From positions 1-64,000 of the forward strand of contig WPHV01000009.1 in assembly GCA_009744235.1 (NCBI GenBank): a stretch of DNA of 64,000 nucleotides. Direction: 5' to 3'. Shown one piece after another: positions 10,835 to 20,113 of this stretch. The translations under genes and the position numbers were made by a program. Numbering within the stretch: the stretch's first letter is position 1; the number at the start of each line of letters is the position of its first letter. This DNA comes from Gillisella vitis. GTDB taxonomy: Bacteria > Pseudomonadota > Alphaproteobacteria > Rhizobiales > Rhizobiaceae. Under the pieces are notes generated by a model, which saw only the letters and a program-made list of their open reading frames with translations, searched no databases and had not been told where the DNA came from.

Positions 10835-10942
10835 AAAAGGCCCCACGCCCTACAAGTTCATCTGCAAACGATGGGCTTTGCAGCCCAATCGTTTCATTAT
10901 TAATCTACCCAGCCAATGTCGGCATCAAACATCTAAGGTCGA

Positions 10943-11809
10943 TTAAATTGCCGTCCTGCGGGCGTTTTCCATGTACAGCGCCCGCAAGCGCGTCACCACC
11001 GGGCCGGGCTTGCCATCACCGACCGGCTTGCCGTCGATGGTGGTGATCGGTACGATGAAATTCGAGGCGCTGGTCAATGCCGCTTCGCTAGCCGCCATTG
11101 CTTCCTCGACGCTGAATGGGCGCTCTTCGATAACAAGCCCATGTTCCTTTGCCAATTGCAACAGCGCCAGCCGGGTGCAGCCGGGCAATGTCGCATTGCT
11201 ATTGGCGCGGGTAATGATCTTGTCATCGGCGGTGACGATATAGGCCGTCGAAGACGCGCCCTCGGTCACGAAACCGTCTTCCACCATCCAGGCTTCGTCA
11301 CATCCTTCGGCCTTGGCGGCGCGCTTGGCCAGAACCTGTGGCAGGAGGCAAACGCTTTTGATATCGCGTCGCGCCCAGCGCTGGTCCGTCACGGTCTTGA
11401 CCTTCAGGCCTTTTTCCATGACGCTGGCAACGTCGAGCGATTTTGACTGGGTAAACAACAGCAAGGTCGGAGCGAGGTCCTCGGAATAGAGGAAATTACG
11501 GTCCTCGGCACCTCTTGTATATTGCAGATAGATCATCCCTTCCTTCAAGCCGTTCTCGGCTATCAGCCGCCGCTCGATCTCGACGATCTCATCGGTCGAA
11601 ACCGGCAGATGCCCGCCGATCTCGCCGACGCTGCGCTCCAGCCGGGCCATGTGCAGGGCGCTGTCAACCAGCTTGCCGTCCAGCACTGCGGTCACTTCAT
11701 AGATGCCGTCACCGAACAGGAAACCACGGTCGAAAATCGAGATATGCGCTTCGTTTTCGGCCAGGAAGGCGCCATTGAGATAGACGGTGCGAAGGGCGGG
11801 ATTGGACAT
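10943..11809 (-). CDS. dat: D-amino acid aminotransferase (fold-type IV PLP enzyme)
   Basis: PLP enzyme of 288 aa that interconverts D-amino acids and 2-oxoacids. It has the fold-type IV signatures DRGFLFGDGIYEV near residue 27, the Schiff-base lysine K151 in RRDIKS, and TEGASSTAYIV (cofactor phosphate region). RRDIKS and the LQYTRGAEDRNF stretch favour the D-specific over the branched-chain (IlvE) subgroup. The ATG at 11809 has GGAG close upstream. It lies 26 bp downstream of the DmpA-type aminopeptidase on the same strand, so the two are likely co-transcribed and would release and then transaminate D-residues. Confidence 0.85.
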   Translation of the reverse strand: MSNPALRTVYLNGAFLAENEAHISIFDRGFLFGDGIYEVTAVLDGKLVDSALHMARLERSVGEIGGHLPVSTDEIVEIERRLIAENGLKEGMIYLQYTRGAEDRNFLYSEDLAPTLLLFTQSKSLDVASVMEKGLKVKTVTDQRWARRDIKSVCLLPQVLAKRAAKAEGCDEAWMVEDGFVTEGASSTAYIVTADDKIITRANSNATLPGCTRLALLQLAKEHGLVIEERPFSVEEAMAASEAALTSASNFIVPITTIDGKPVGDGKPGPVVTRLRALYMENARRTAI

Positions 11810-11835
11810 GCAAACTCCTGTCATGCGGAAGACCG

Positions 11836-12900
11836 TCAGAGACGACGGATCGTGTCGAGAGAAATGGAGGAAACAACGGTCGGCTTTCCCGTTGCGGCAT
11901 TAACGCCGGCCATGGAAACAGCCATGGTCAGTGAATTGAGGATCGCTTCCTCGGTTGCCTCGATCACAGCCTCGAAAAGCGGCGAAACAACGTCATTGGA
12001 GAGCTGTTCGACGCTCATCATCGCCTTTCGGCGCGCTGGCGTGCGCCGAACCGAGTCTGCCGTCGAGAATGCCAGTGCGTAATCGCCTGAACCATTGCTG
12101 AGCGCAGCACCGGTGCGGGCAAGGCCACCAAAGCAGCGCTCCGCCAACCGGGTCAGATTGCGCGCGCAAAGCGGCGCATCGGTTGCCACGATCATAACGA
12201 TGGAGCCATCCTTGTCGTGAACCGCATCGGACTGATAGGGCTTGCCCGCAACGATGAGATGGCCGCCATAGTTGGACTGCACGAGAACGCCGAGTGTATA
12301 TCGCGCATTGCCGATCTCAACTAGCCGCGAGCTGATGCCGATGCCGCCTTTCAGCCCAAAAGCCACGGTTCCCGTGCCAGCACCGACAGCCCCCTCCTCT
12401 ACCGGACCAGGCTTTGCCGCCGCAATCGCCGCGCCAATGTCCGTGACATCAGGACGGGCAGCGCGGATATCATTGAGGCGGCTGTCATTGGTTTCACCGG
12501 CCACGGCGTTGAGCGAGGTGACACGCTCGTTACCCTTCTGGGCCAGCGTATAAAGATTGATCGCCTCAATGGCGCGCCCGACCGCAAGCGTGTTGGTGAG
12601 CACAATCGGGGTCTCGATCTCGCCAAGCTCAACGATCTGGGTGCTACCGGCAAATTTGCCGTAACCATTCAAAACAGTAAAACCGGCAGGCACCTTGTCC
12701 TGAAACAGATTGCCGCCATGCGGAAGGATCGCGGTGGCGCCGGTGCGCGTTCGCTCCCCGTCTATCAAGGTCATATGACCAACGGAAACGCCTGTGACAT
12801 CGGTGATGGCATTGAGCGGTCCGGCGGGATAATGGCCTATGGGGCCACCAAGCTCCCTGAACCGCGCACGCGAATTTTCCGTCACATCCTGCTCCGCCAA
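11836..12900 (-). CDS. P1/DmpA family aminopeptidase (L-aminopeptidase/D-esterase, S58)
   Basis: Self-processing N-terminal nucleophile hydrolase, 354 aa. It has the family opening PAGPLNAITDVTGVSVGH, the GAVGAGTGTVAFGLKGGIG loop, GVLVQSNYGG, and DGSIVMIVATDAPL. By homology the cleavage and nucleophile should be G232-S233 in DGSI, giving alpha and beta chains. Family members cleave small peptides or amides, sometimes with D- or beta-residues. It is the first gene of a two-gene operon with the D-amino acid aminotransferase; no signal peptide, so cytoplasmic. Confidence 0.88.
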   Translation of the reverse strand: MAEQDVTENSRARFRELGGPIGHYPAGPLNAITDVTGVSVGHMTLIDGERTRTGATAILPHGGNLFQDKVPAGFTVLNGYGKFAGSTQIVELGEIETPIVLTNTLAVGRAIEAINLYTLAQKGNERVTSLNAVAGETNDSRLNDIRAARPDVTDIGAAIAAAKPGPVEEGAVGAGTGTVAFGLKGGIGISSRLVEIGNARYTLGVLVQSNYGGHLIVAGKPYQSDAVHDKDGSIVMIVATDAPLCARNLTRLAERCFGGLARTGAALSNGSGDYALAFSTADSVRRTPARRKAMMSVEQLSNDVVSPLFEAVIEATEEAILNSLTMAVSMAGVNAATGKPTVVSSISLDTIRRL

Positions 12901-13065
12901 CCGTCAAATCGGCGGCACACTACGCCCGGCCCTGACAAATATCACGGCAAATCTAGGGATATCCACGATGTTGTCGAAAGGCTCGAAGATGCTGACGCAT
13001 CCTCGCCTTGAAGACATTGCAAATACCTCAAATGCAGCTGAGGCTTGAGGGATTTGCAAAAGGAA

Positions 13066-13096
13066 AACGATCAGTCATCTTCAATGACTGATCGTT
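13066..13096 (-). terminator. rho-independent terminator of the SnoaL-like gene
   Basis: Perfect 13-base arms (AACGATCAGTCAT and its complement) with a 5-base loop, overlapping the stop codon at 13096-13098 and followed on the minus strand by TTTTCCTTTT. A strong intrinsic terminator. Confidence 0.8.
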
Positions 13097-13584
13097 CACG
13101 GCTTGGTCGCCGAATCCCAATGTTCGTCCGCCTTGCCATCCACGAAACGCCAGCTGTCGAACCAGGTCGTGGTATAGGTCTTGGTCGGGTCTTTGGGGTC
13201 CTTCAGTTCCCGGGGGAAGGCGACGGTGACGATGTCCCCTTCAGCCACCACCGAGACCACTTTGGTCTGCATCTTTTCCGGGATCGGTGACGGCGTGACT
13301 TTTCGCACCTTGGTGAAATAATCGATCACGCCCTGGCGGCCCGATGCGGCATTGGGATTGTGCTGGATGTAGCGCTCAGTCAGATAGAGTTCAGCACGGT
13401 CCCAGTGATTGGCCTCCAGCAGTTCCTTCAGGATCTTATAGGTCGCCTGTTTGTTGCGGTTCAGCACCGGATCGGGGCTGGTAAACAGCGCTTCGGCATT
13501 GTCAACGCCACGAACCGGCTCTTGTGCAAAAACACCTGAGGCGAGGCTGAGTGACAGCGCAACGATGGAAAGAAAGATTTTCAT
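13096..13584 (-). CDS. secreted SnoaL-like/NTF2-fold protein
   Basis: A 162-residue protein with an N-terminal Sec signal peptide (MKIFLSIVALSLSLASGVFA, cleavage expected after AQ), followed by a SnoaL-like domain. The segment YIQHNPNAASGRQGVIDYF is the family hallmark, and VVAEGDIVTVAF and the WFDSWRFVDGKADEHWD end also fit. Family members are often annotated as predicted periplasmic SnoaL-like aldol condensation-type proteins with unknown substrate. The start at 13584 is set by the signal peptide. It stands alone and ends in a strong terminator. Confidence 0.82.
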   Translation of the reverse strand: MKIFLSIVALSLSLASGVFAQEPVRGVDNAEALFTSPDPVLNRNKQATYKILKELLEANHWDRAELYLTERYIQHNPNAASGRQGVIDYFTKVRKVTPSPIPEKMQTKVVSVVAEGDIVTVAFPRELKDPKDPTKTYTTTWFDSWRFVDGKADEHWDSATKP

Positions 13585-13689
13585 GGCCGATCCCGTCAGT
13601 GAATGATGGACGCTTTGAGAGCACACCCCTGCGCCCCATGCAAGACGGCAGTTTTTCGACCCATAGAAACCAAAAGGAAACCAGCCCTT

Positions 13690-14841
13690 TCAATCCTTGC
13701 CGTGCCGTATCTCCGCCAGGATTTCTGCCGTATGTTCTCCCAGGCGCGGTGCGCGGCGTGCTGTCTCCAGCACTGCCTGCGAAAACACAATGGGCGTTCG
13801 AATGCCCGGCACGCCATCTGGGGTGATCTTCATCTGCCGGAAGGCAAATTGCGGATCGGCAAACAGGTCCGCCACCGTGTTGATCGGCCCGGCTGGAACC
13901 GTCGCCGCCTCCAGCTGCGCCAAAAGCTCGTCGCGCTCGAATTGCCTCGTCTTGTCTTCCATCACCGTGGTCAATTGATCGCGATGGGCGACACGGGCGG
14001 CATTGGTGGAAAATTCAGGCGTTGTCGCCAGCTCAGAAAGGCCCAGCACACCACACAGCCGGACAAATTGGCCATCGTTGCCGCAGGCGATGATGATATG
14101 GCCGTCGGCAACCGGAAAGGTCTGGTAGGGCGCAATATTGGGATGATTATTGCCCATGCGTTTCGGCACGATGCCTGACGCAGCGTAATTCATCGCCTGA
14201 TTGGCCAATACCGCCGACATGCAATCGAACAGTGCCATGTCGATGAACTGACCGCGCCCGGTCTGAAGACGTTGGGCCAGCGCCGCCTGGATGGCGATCA
14301 CGCCATAAAGCCCGGTGAAGATATCGGCAAAGGCAACGCCGATCTTCTGCGGCGCACCATCAGGCTCTCCGGTCAGGTCCATGATGCCGCTCATGCCCTG
14401 GATCATGAAGTCATATCCGGCCCGTTGCGCATAAGGCCCATCCTGGCCAAAACCGGTGACGGAGCAATAGACCAGCTTCGGATTGAGCTCTTTCAGGCTG
14501 TCGTAATCAAGGCCGTATTTGGCCAGACCGCCCACCTTGAAATTCTCGATCACCACATCGGCAGATGCAATCAGATCGCGCAGGGTTTGGATGTCTTCAG
14601 CTCTGGTAAAATCCGCCGTGATCGACCGTTTGCCGCGATTGCAGGCGTGGAAATAGGCAGCAGCCTTTTCCACGCCGTCATCGATGAAAGGCGGTCCCCA
14701 GCTGCGGGTATCGTCGCCCTGCGGGCTTTCCACCTTGATCACATCGGCGCCGAGGTCGGCCAGCGTCTGGCCGATCCAGGGACCGGCCAGAATCCGGGCC
14801 AGTTCAATGACCTTCAATCCAGACAGTGGCGCATTCGACAT
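13690..14841 (-). CDS. class III CoA-transferase (CaiB/BaiF), probably glutarate CoA-transferase
   Basis: Family III CoA-transferase of 383 aa with the N-terminal LKVIELARILAGPWIGQTLADLG and the IKVESPQGDDTR motif; the aspartate in AGYDFMIQGMSG should be the catalytic residue that carries the acyl group. It ends 10 bp from the glutaryl-CoA dehydrogenase gene on the same strand. By context it most likely transfers CoA from succinyl-CoA to glutarate, feeding GcdH in lysine/tryptophan/glutarate breakdown. The specificity is inference from the neighbour. Confidence 0.85.
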   Translation of the reverse strand: MSNAPLSGLKVIELARILAGPWIGQTLADLGADVIKVESPQGDDTRSWGPPFIDDGVEKAAAYFHACNRGKRSITADFTRAEDIQTLRDLIASADVVIENFKVGGLAKYGLDYDSLKELNPKLVYCSVTGFGQDGPYAQRAGYDFMIQGMSGIMDLTGEPDGAPQKIGVAFADIFTGLYGVIAIQAALAQRLQTGRGQFIDMALFDCMSAVLANQAMNYAASGIVPKRMGNNHPNIAPYQTFPVADGHIIIACGNDGQFVRLCGVLGLSELATTPEFSTNAARVAHRDQLTTVMEDKTRQFERDELLAQLEAATVPAGPINTVADLFADPQFAFRQMKITPDGVPGIRTPIVFSQAVLETARRAPRLGEHTAEILAEIRHGKD

Positions 14842-14851
14842 CGATCCGCCC

Positions 14852-16027
14852 TCAGAAAAATGCCTGGATGCCGGTCTGAGCGCGGCCCAGGATCAGCGCA
14901 TGCACATCATGGGTGCCTTCATAGGTATTGACCGTTTCCAGGTTCTGCGAATGCCGCATGACATGATATTCGATCTGGATACCATTGCCGCCGTGCATGT
15001 CGCGGGCCATGCGGGCAATGTCCAGCGCCTTGCCGCAATTGTTGCGCTTGATAAGGGAAATCATTTCCGGCGCATGCTTATGCTCATCCATCAGCCGACC
15101 GACGCGCAAGGATGCCTGCAAGCCTAGCGCGATTTCGGTCTGCATGTCGGCGAGCTTCTTTTGGTAGAGCTGCATCCCGGCCAGCGGCTTGCCGAACTGA
15201 TGGCGGTCGAGACCATATTGACGCGAGCGCACCCAGCAATCTTCGGCAGCCCCCATGACGCCCCAGGAAATACCATAGCGCGCCCGGTTCAGGCAGCCGA
15301 ATGGGCCTTTCAACCCACTGACGCCAGGCAGCAAGGCATCCTCACCAACCTCAACGCCGTCCATGACGATCTCGCCGGTAATTGAAGCGCGCAGCGACAG
15401 CTTGCCGCCGATTTTCGGGGCGGACAGGCCCTTCATGCCCTTCTCCAGCACGAAGCCGCGAATGGCACCATCATGAGCCTCGGATTTCGCCCAGACCACG
15501 AACACATCGGCGATCGGCGCGTTGGAAATCCACATTTTCGAGCCGCGCAGGCGATAACCGCCCTCGATCTTTTCGGCTCTGGTTTTCATGCCGCCCGGAT
15601 CGGAGCCCGCATCCGGTTCGGTCAGGCCGAAGCAGCCGATCAACTCACCGGACACCAGACCCGGCAGATATTTGTCTTTTTGCTCTTCCGAGCCATAGGC
15701 AAAGATCGGATGGATCACCAGCGAGGATTGCACGCTCATCATCGACCGGAAGCCGGAATCCACCCGCTCCACTTCGCGGGCCACCAGCCCATAGCTGACG
15801 TAATTGGCACCCGCCGCGCCATATTTTTCCGGCAAGGTTACGCCCAGCAGGCCCGCCTTGCCCATCAGCGGAAACAGTCCACGGTCCGTCGTTTCGTTGA
15901 GATACATGTCCTCGACGCGAGGGCTCAGTTCCGCCTTGGCAAACGCCGCCGCCGCATCGCGGATCATCCGCTCTTCTTCGCTCAACTGGTCTTCCAGCAG
16001 AAAGGGATCGTCCCACACAAAGCTCAT
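14852..16027 (-). CDS. gcdH: glutaryl-CoA dehydrogenase
   Basis: FAD acyl-CoA dehydrogenase of 391 aa that oxidises and decarboxylates glutaryl-CoA to crotonyl-CoA. The C-terminal motif [16 protein letters not shown] is the form specific to GcdH, with the catalytic Glu in YEGTHD; the active-site substrate loop and [15 protein letters not shown] fit as well. First gene of an operon with the CoA-transferase 10 bp downstream. A LysR gene is divergent, with about 150 bp between starts, and is its likely regulator. Confidence 0.92.
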   Translation of the reverse strand: MSFVWDDPFLLEDQLSEEERMIRDAAAAFAKAELSPRVEDMYLNETTDRGLFPLMGKAGLLGVTLPEKYGAAGANYVSYGLVAREVERVDSGFRSMMSVQSSLVIHPIFAYGSEEQKDKYLPGLVSGELIGCFGLTEPDAGSDPGGMKTRAEKIEGGYRLRGSKMWISNAPIADVFVVWAKSEAHDGAIRGFVLEKGMKGLSAPKIGGKLSLRASITGEIVMDGVEVGEDALLPGVSGLKGPFGCLNRARYGISWGVMGAAEDCWVRSRQYGLDRHQFGKPLAGMQLYQKKLADMQTEIALGLQASLRVGRLMDEHKHAPEMISLIKRNNCGKALDIARMARDMHGGNGIQIEYHVMRHSQNLETVNTYEGTHDVHALILGRAQTGIQAFF

Positions 16028-16052
16028 GGCATCCTCGCATCAAAAATTCTTA

Positions 16053-16104
16053 GAGCATTTCCAGCAAAAGTGTGTAGCGGTTTTGCGTCCGGAAATGCGC
16101 TCTC
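16053..16104. repeat. short palindromic intergenic repeat (AGAGCATTTCC type)
   Basis: AGAGCATTTCC at 16053 pairs with GGAAATGCGCTCT ending at 16104 around a GC-containing centre. I recall very similar AGAGCATTTCC...GGAAATGC repeats as common in rhizobial intergenic regions. It lies between gcdH and the divergent LysR gene. Confidence 0.55.
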
Positions 16105-16178
16105 ACTCAATCTCGCAGATCAAACCGGATTCGCAAAACAATGTTTACGAAACGGGATATGAGTTATAATCATACCTA

Positions 16179-17093
16179 ATGAAACTCATTCAACGCCGCC
16201 TGCTGCCGTCCACCAGCGCCCTGGTCACCATGGATTCCGTGGCGAGGCTGGGCAGTTTTTCCGCTGCCGCCAGTGAATTGAACCTGACGCAGGGCGCGAT
16301 CAGCCGGCAGATCCAGACGCTTGAAGAGCAATTGGGGACGCAACTTTTCCTGCGCAACGGTCGGGGCGTGGTCCCGACGCCGCGTGGCGAAAATTTTCAC
16401 CGCGCCATCCAGGCAGCACTGTCTCTGATCCAGGATGCTTCGCTGGAAGCGATGACCGGTTCGCAAGGCAATTCGCTGAACATCGCCATTCTCCCGACCT
16501 TTGGCACACGCTGGCTTTTGCCGCGCATTTCCAGCTTTGTCGCCACCCATCCGCATATCAACCTGAATTTCGCCACCCGCATCGGCATATTTGATTTCGA
16601 TGCCGAACAATTGGACGCGGCCATCCATATCGGCAAGCCGAACTGGCCACGTGCCACCTGTACCTTCCTGATGGACGAGACAGTTGCCCCGGTGTGCAGC
16701 CCGGCTTTTCTTAGCAGTCACCGCATCAAATCGAACGGCGATCTGGCCGACCTGCCGCTGATCCAGATGAAGTCGAGACCGCTGGCCTGGGATCACTGGT
16801 TCGACAGCCTCGACATCACCGCCACGCCGTGCGCCGCCATGAGTTTCGAGCAATTCATGAATGTGGCCCAAGCCTGCATTGCCGGGCTTGGCGTTGCGCT
16901 GATGCCGCTATTTCTGATCGGGCCGGAATTGGAAAGCGGTCAGCTTGTCCTGGCATCGCAGCACAGGGTCGACAGCCAGAGCAATTATTATCTCGTGTCC
17001 CCGGATAATCGTCCCGCATCAAAACCACTGGCGGCATTTACGCATTGGCTTCTGCACGAGGTAAAGGCCTTCACGGACGCAGAACCCGCTTAA
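16179..17093 (+). CDS. LysR family regulator (GcvA-like), probable glutarate regulator
   Basis: A 304-residue LysR protein. The N-terminal winged helix-turn-helix is clear (SVARLGSFSAAASELNLTQG, AISRQIQTLEEQLGTQLF), followed by a periplasmic-binding-protein-like effector domain starting with SLNIAILPTFGTRWLLPRI, as in the GcvA subgroup. It is divergent from gcdH/CoA-transferase and probably controls it. An ATGAGTT-N17-AACTCAT dyad (16159-16189) spans its own start codon. Its stop lies 16 bp from the convergent DUF922 gene. Confidence 0.9.
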   Translation: MKLIQRRLLPSTSALVTMDSVARLGSFSAAASELNLTQGAISRQIQTLEEQLGTQLFLRNGRGVVPTPRGENFHRAIQAALSLIQDASLEAMTGSQGNSLNIAILPTFGTRWLLPRISSFVATHPHINLNFATRIGIFDFDAEQLDAAIHIGKPNWPRATCTFLMDETVAPVCSPAFLSSHRIKSNGDLADLPLIQMKSRPLAWDHWFDSLDITATPCAAMSFEQFMNVAQACIAGLGVALMPLFLIGPELESGQLVLASQHRVDSQSNYYLVSPDNRPASKPLAAFTHWLLHEVKAFTDAEPA

Positions 17094-17109
17094 CGAAAAA
17101 CTCTGCTTT

Positions 17110-17760
17110 TCATCCGCCATTGACCAGCGCCAGGATGAGCTGCTGAATGGGTCCGCCCGGCGCCATTTCGGATTGCTCGAAGATCCGGTCACGCTCACGC
17201 TTCCGGTCGGAAATTTCTCCCAGGCGCTTTGTCAGGTCCGTGCGGATCTTCTTGCAGTCGGGATCATCCGGCACGGTCAGACCGATGCTTGCCGCCTCGA
17301 TCGCCTTGACCATGTCCTTGATGTTTTGACCGTGGACACGCTCGTGCGCCTCAATCCCGGCGATAAATTTCGTCCAGTTTTCCCGAACCGGACTTGTAAG
17401 CGACTGGGACGGACGAGGCAGCGTATAGATAACAGTCAATTTGGGAATAGCCGTCTCCAGCACGCAAGTGCTGCCATGCGGTACATATTTGCGTGTCCAT
17501 GTCAGCTTGAATGTGGTATGAGCAATGACATGTATCCGCTTGTCAGTGCCGATAACCGGGCCTTTTTCTCCGATGGATTGATAGAGTTGCAGCCCGCTTT
17601 GACCTGAAACGGGGTAAGTCGCAATCTGCTCGACCGTTTGCCAGTCTGCAAATGTTGGATTTGCGACATTTAAAAACAGCCATGCCATAACGCCAATAGC
17701 CATTTTTCTCGAGCGAAATACACCCGATAGGTTGTTACTGCCAAAAAAGCGATCAAGCAT
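17110..17760 (-). CDS. DUF922 family predicted secreted Zn-dependent protease
   Basis: A 216-residue protein with an N-terminal hydrophobic export segment (MAIGVMAWLFLNVANPTFA), so it should be periplasmic or secreted. The HExxH motif is present as HERVH in IEAHERVHGQN, matching DUF922 predicted zinc proteases, and paired cysteines occur before and after it. A shorter start at 17703 would give a more ordinary signal peptide, but 17760 is retained because of the AGGA upstream. Substrate unknown. Convergent with the LysR gene. Confidence 0.78.
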   Translation of the reverse strand: MLDRFFGSNNLSGVFRSRKMAIGVMAWLFLNVANPTFADWQTVEQIATYPVSGQSGLQLYQSIGEKGPVIGTDKRIHVIAHTTFKLTWTRKYVPHGSTCVLETAIPKLTVIYTLPRPSQSLTSPVRENWTKFIAGIEAHERVHGQNIKDMVKAIEAASIGLTVPDDPDCKKIRTDLTKRLGEISDRKRERDRIFEQSEMAPGGPIQQLILALVNGG

Positions 17761-17999
17761 GGTTGTTCATGATCCTGTGACAAGGGCTCGTTACTCAAAC
17801 AATAGTAAGGTTTATTTTCCTGCCTCAAACACACCCGGCAAAGCAAGTGGTTTTTTGTGAAAAAATACTCTAACTCATTGAAATAAAAGAAATGTCACGA
17901 TTTCGCCACAATGTAATGTTCTGTATTAGGTGTGGGTGACGCATAACTCCTATCCATCGAATCGTGCTGTTTGGCAGCATTCGCCAGGAGACTTCAGTG

Positions 18000-18959
18000 A
18001 TGCAGACAATTGAATCGAACCCGCAAGACCTCGAATCCATCGCTCGCAAAGGTAGTGCCTTTCGACGCATGGCTGTGCGAATTCCGACATATATTGCCGA
18101 CGTGAAGGAAAACCCTGCCTGGCTGCCAATGTTTATGCTGGCCAGAACCATGCCGGGTCGACAATTGCACTGGCTGACAGCGCGCAAGCACAAACCAGGC
18201 TCCAATACCCAACCCAGCATGTTCAAGGCAGACAGCGGATCCGCAACGCTTGCCTTGCGGAAGGACGGAATTTTCACCGGACTGCAATTGCCCGCCGACA
18301 TCCATGAATCCATTCATGATCATGCGCTGAAAACGCCCTGCTTCGGCAACTTCGACCGGCGACTGGAATTCAAGGCAGGCGATCATGCCGAAGCCGAGAA
18401 GACATTCGGACGCCCAATCCTGAGCGGTCACCTGTTCGAGCGGACATTGAATTGCGAAGCGGCTGTCGCCATTCAAAGAGATCCGTTGCTGATCGACATC
18501 GCCAAAAACTATCTCGGCGGCCAGGCACAATTGATCACCACGCGTCTCTGGTGGAGCTTTCCCACTGCCGCCACTGAGAAAGACCGCAGCATGGCCTCGC
18601 TCGACAAGTTTCATTTCGACCTCGACGATTGGCGCATGTTGAAATTCTTCTTCAATATCAATAGCGTCGATGAGGGCACAGGGCCGCATATCTTCGTCAA
18701 GGGTAGCCACCGCCGCCGTCGGCTGAAACACCAGCTGACCCTGCTGGTCGGCCATCCGGCAGAAGAAGTTCTTGACTATTATGGCAAGGACAGCGCTGTC
18801 ACGCTCACTGGACCAGCAGGTTCGGGCTTTGTTGAAGACCCGTTCGGTTTCCATATGGGCACGGTGCCAACGGCTAAGCCACGCTTGATGATGGAAGTCG
18901 GCTTCGGCGTTTCCAAACCGTCAAAGCGCCGTTTCCACGGCGAACCGATCCTGCGCTGA
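18000..18959 (+). CDS. phytanoyl-CoA dioxygenase (PhyH)-like Fe(II)/2-oxoglutarate oxygenase
   Basis: A 319-residue protein with the HxD iron motif in KFHFDLDDW and the downstream HIFVKGSHR and FHMGTVPTAKPRL blocks, where the distal His and the 2-oxoglutarate-binding Arg are expected. This arrangement is typical of PhyH oxygenases. The ATG at 18000 has an AGGAG 9 bases upstream. It stands alone between the DUF922 gene (divergent) and a pentapeptide-repeat gene (convergent, 7-bp gap), so context gives no substrate. Confidence 0.78.
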   Translation: MQTIESNPQDLESIARKGSAFRRMAVRIPTYIADVKENPAWLPMFMLARTMPGRQLHWLTARKHKPGSNTQPSMFKADSGSATLALRKDGIFTGLQLPADIHESIHDHALKTPCFGNFDRRLEFKAGDHAEAEKTFGRPILSGHLFERTLNCEAAVAIQRDPLLIDIAKNYLGGQAQLITTRLWWSFPTAATEKDRSMASLDKFHFDLDDWRMLKFFFNINSVDEGTGPHIFVKGSHRRRRLKHQLTLLVGHPAEEVLDYYGKDSAVTLTGPAGSGFVEDPFGFHMGTVPTAKPRLMMEVGFGVSKPSKRRFHGEPILR

Positions 18960-18966
18960 ACAATGA

Positions 18967-19692
18967 TTAATCCGCAGGACAAGGCCAATCGGACGGATTG
19001 GTCAGGCCTGCGGGAAGCTTGGTCTTTGCATCGCCACAGGCAAGGTTGACCTGGTCCTGTTTCAGCCCCTTGGCTGTCGATAGGTCCACCCCCTCAATGC
19101 GGGTTCGAAACAGGAATGCGTCTTCAAAATCGACGCCACCATCCAGCCGCGCCAAATTGAAACTGGCGCGGGACAGATTTGCCAATGTGAATTTGGCTCC
19201 CATCAGGATGGCCTTTTCAAAATTCACCCGGCTCAACTCTGCCTTGGTAAAATCAGCACCGGCCAGATTGGCGCCAGCCAAATTGACGCGCTGCATTTCC
19301 GCCGAGACAAAACTGGCGTCTACTCCAGACATTGCCGACATCTCGGCGCGATAGGATTCGATACGGTCGAACTTCGCACCGTCAGCATTGGCGCCAGCGA
19401 AAGAGGCGCGGATCAATGTCGCCTTTTCCAGATCGGCGGCCTGCAAACTGGAATTGCTCAAATCGGTAAAACTCAAGTCCGCATCATAGAGATTGGCACC
19501 ACGGAGGTCGCTGCCACCCAGCATTAACTGCCGTTTGCGGCATTCTGACCAGTCGACCTTGCTGGCTGCCCCGCTTCGGCAATCGGCGGCCTGAGCAATG
19601 CTCGTTCCCAGCATAGAGACGACAACGAGAGAGAACAGGCAAGACGCCAGCCTGGCAGCAGTTTTGACATCCTGGAACAAAGCAAATTGCAT
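18967..19692 (-). CDS. secreted pentapeptide-repeat protein
   Basis: A 241-residue protein with an N-terminal signal peptide ending near SIAQAADC, then a run of A(D/N)LXX pentapeptide repeats (LRGANLYDADLSFTDLS, LAGANLAGADFTKAELS and similar) that should form a right-handed beta-helix. The end (QVNLACGDAKTKLPAGL, DWPCPAD) has two cysteines and is typical of rhizobial pentapeptide proteins of unknown role. Convergent with the PhyH-like gene. Confidence 0.85.
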   Translation of the reverse strand: MQFALFQDVKTAARLASCLFSLVVVSMLGTSIAQAADCRSGAASKVDWSECRKRQLMLGGSDLRGANLYDADLSFTDLSNSSLQAADLEKATLIRASFAGANADGAKFDRIESYRAEMSAMSGVDASFVSAEMQRVNLAGANLAGADFTKAELSRVNFEKAILMGAKFTLANLSRASFNLARLDGGVDFEDAFLFRTRIEGVDLSTAKGLKQDQVNLACGDAKTKLPAGLTNPSDWPCPAD

Positions 19693-20113
19693 AGATCTCG
19701 TCCAACCTCACCTTTTGGCCATGCACAGCAATCCACCGCACGATCACCATGCATTCCCCCACTGCATAATTCCTTAAATCCCAACTGATGTAAGAAGAAA
19801 TTTATGCAGCAATTTCACGTGCCATAGCCCTTTGTTTTTACCTATCTCCTCCACCCATTCACATATGGAAACGGGAGAGGCGTCAAGCCTGCTATTGACC
19901 TATCTAAACAGACCTTCCTTGGTTACCCAAGGAGTGTCTGCTTAAAATCTGGCGATAAGAGCGCGATTTTTCTCCAAAAGACGTTTGTCACTCTCCGAAA
20001 ACCCTGCTTCTTCGAGAAAATCATGCTGGGCGATGGTCCTCACGGACTCTTTGACAGGGTGATTGGTGTGCAATGCAATTGTCAAGTATTTCGCCGTGCG
20101 GTAAGCGTGATGC
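19693..20113. other. intergenic region upstream of nasT
   Basis: About 420 bp without a supported gene. It holds a partial copy of the palindromic repeat (19763-19811) and a small perfect hairpin TCCTTGG-TTAC-CCAAGGA (19916-19933). The nasT promoter should lie here, but I do not see a clear sigma-54 site. Confidence 0.5.
19763..19811 (+). repeat. palindromic intergenic repeat, partial copy 3 (RIME-like)
   Basis: TGCATAATTCCTTAAATCCC, a degenerate stem, then TTTATGCAGCAA: only the first module of the element at 8143 and 10735 is recognisable, without the CAGCG palindrome. Confidence 0.6.
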
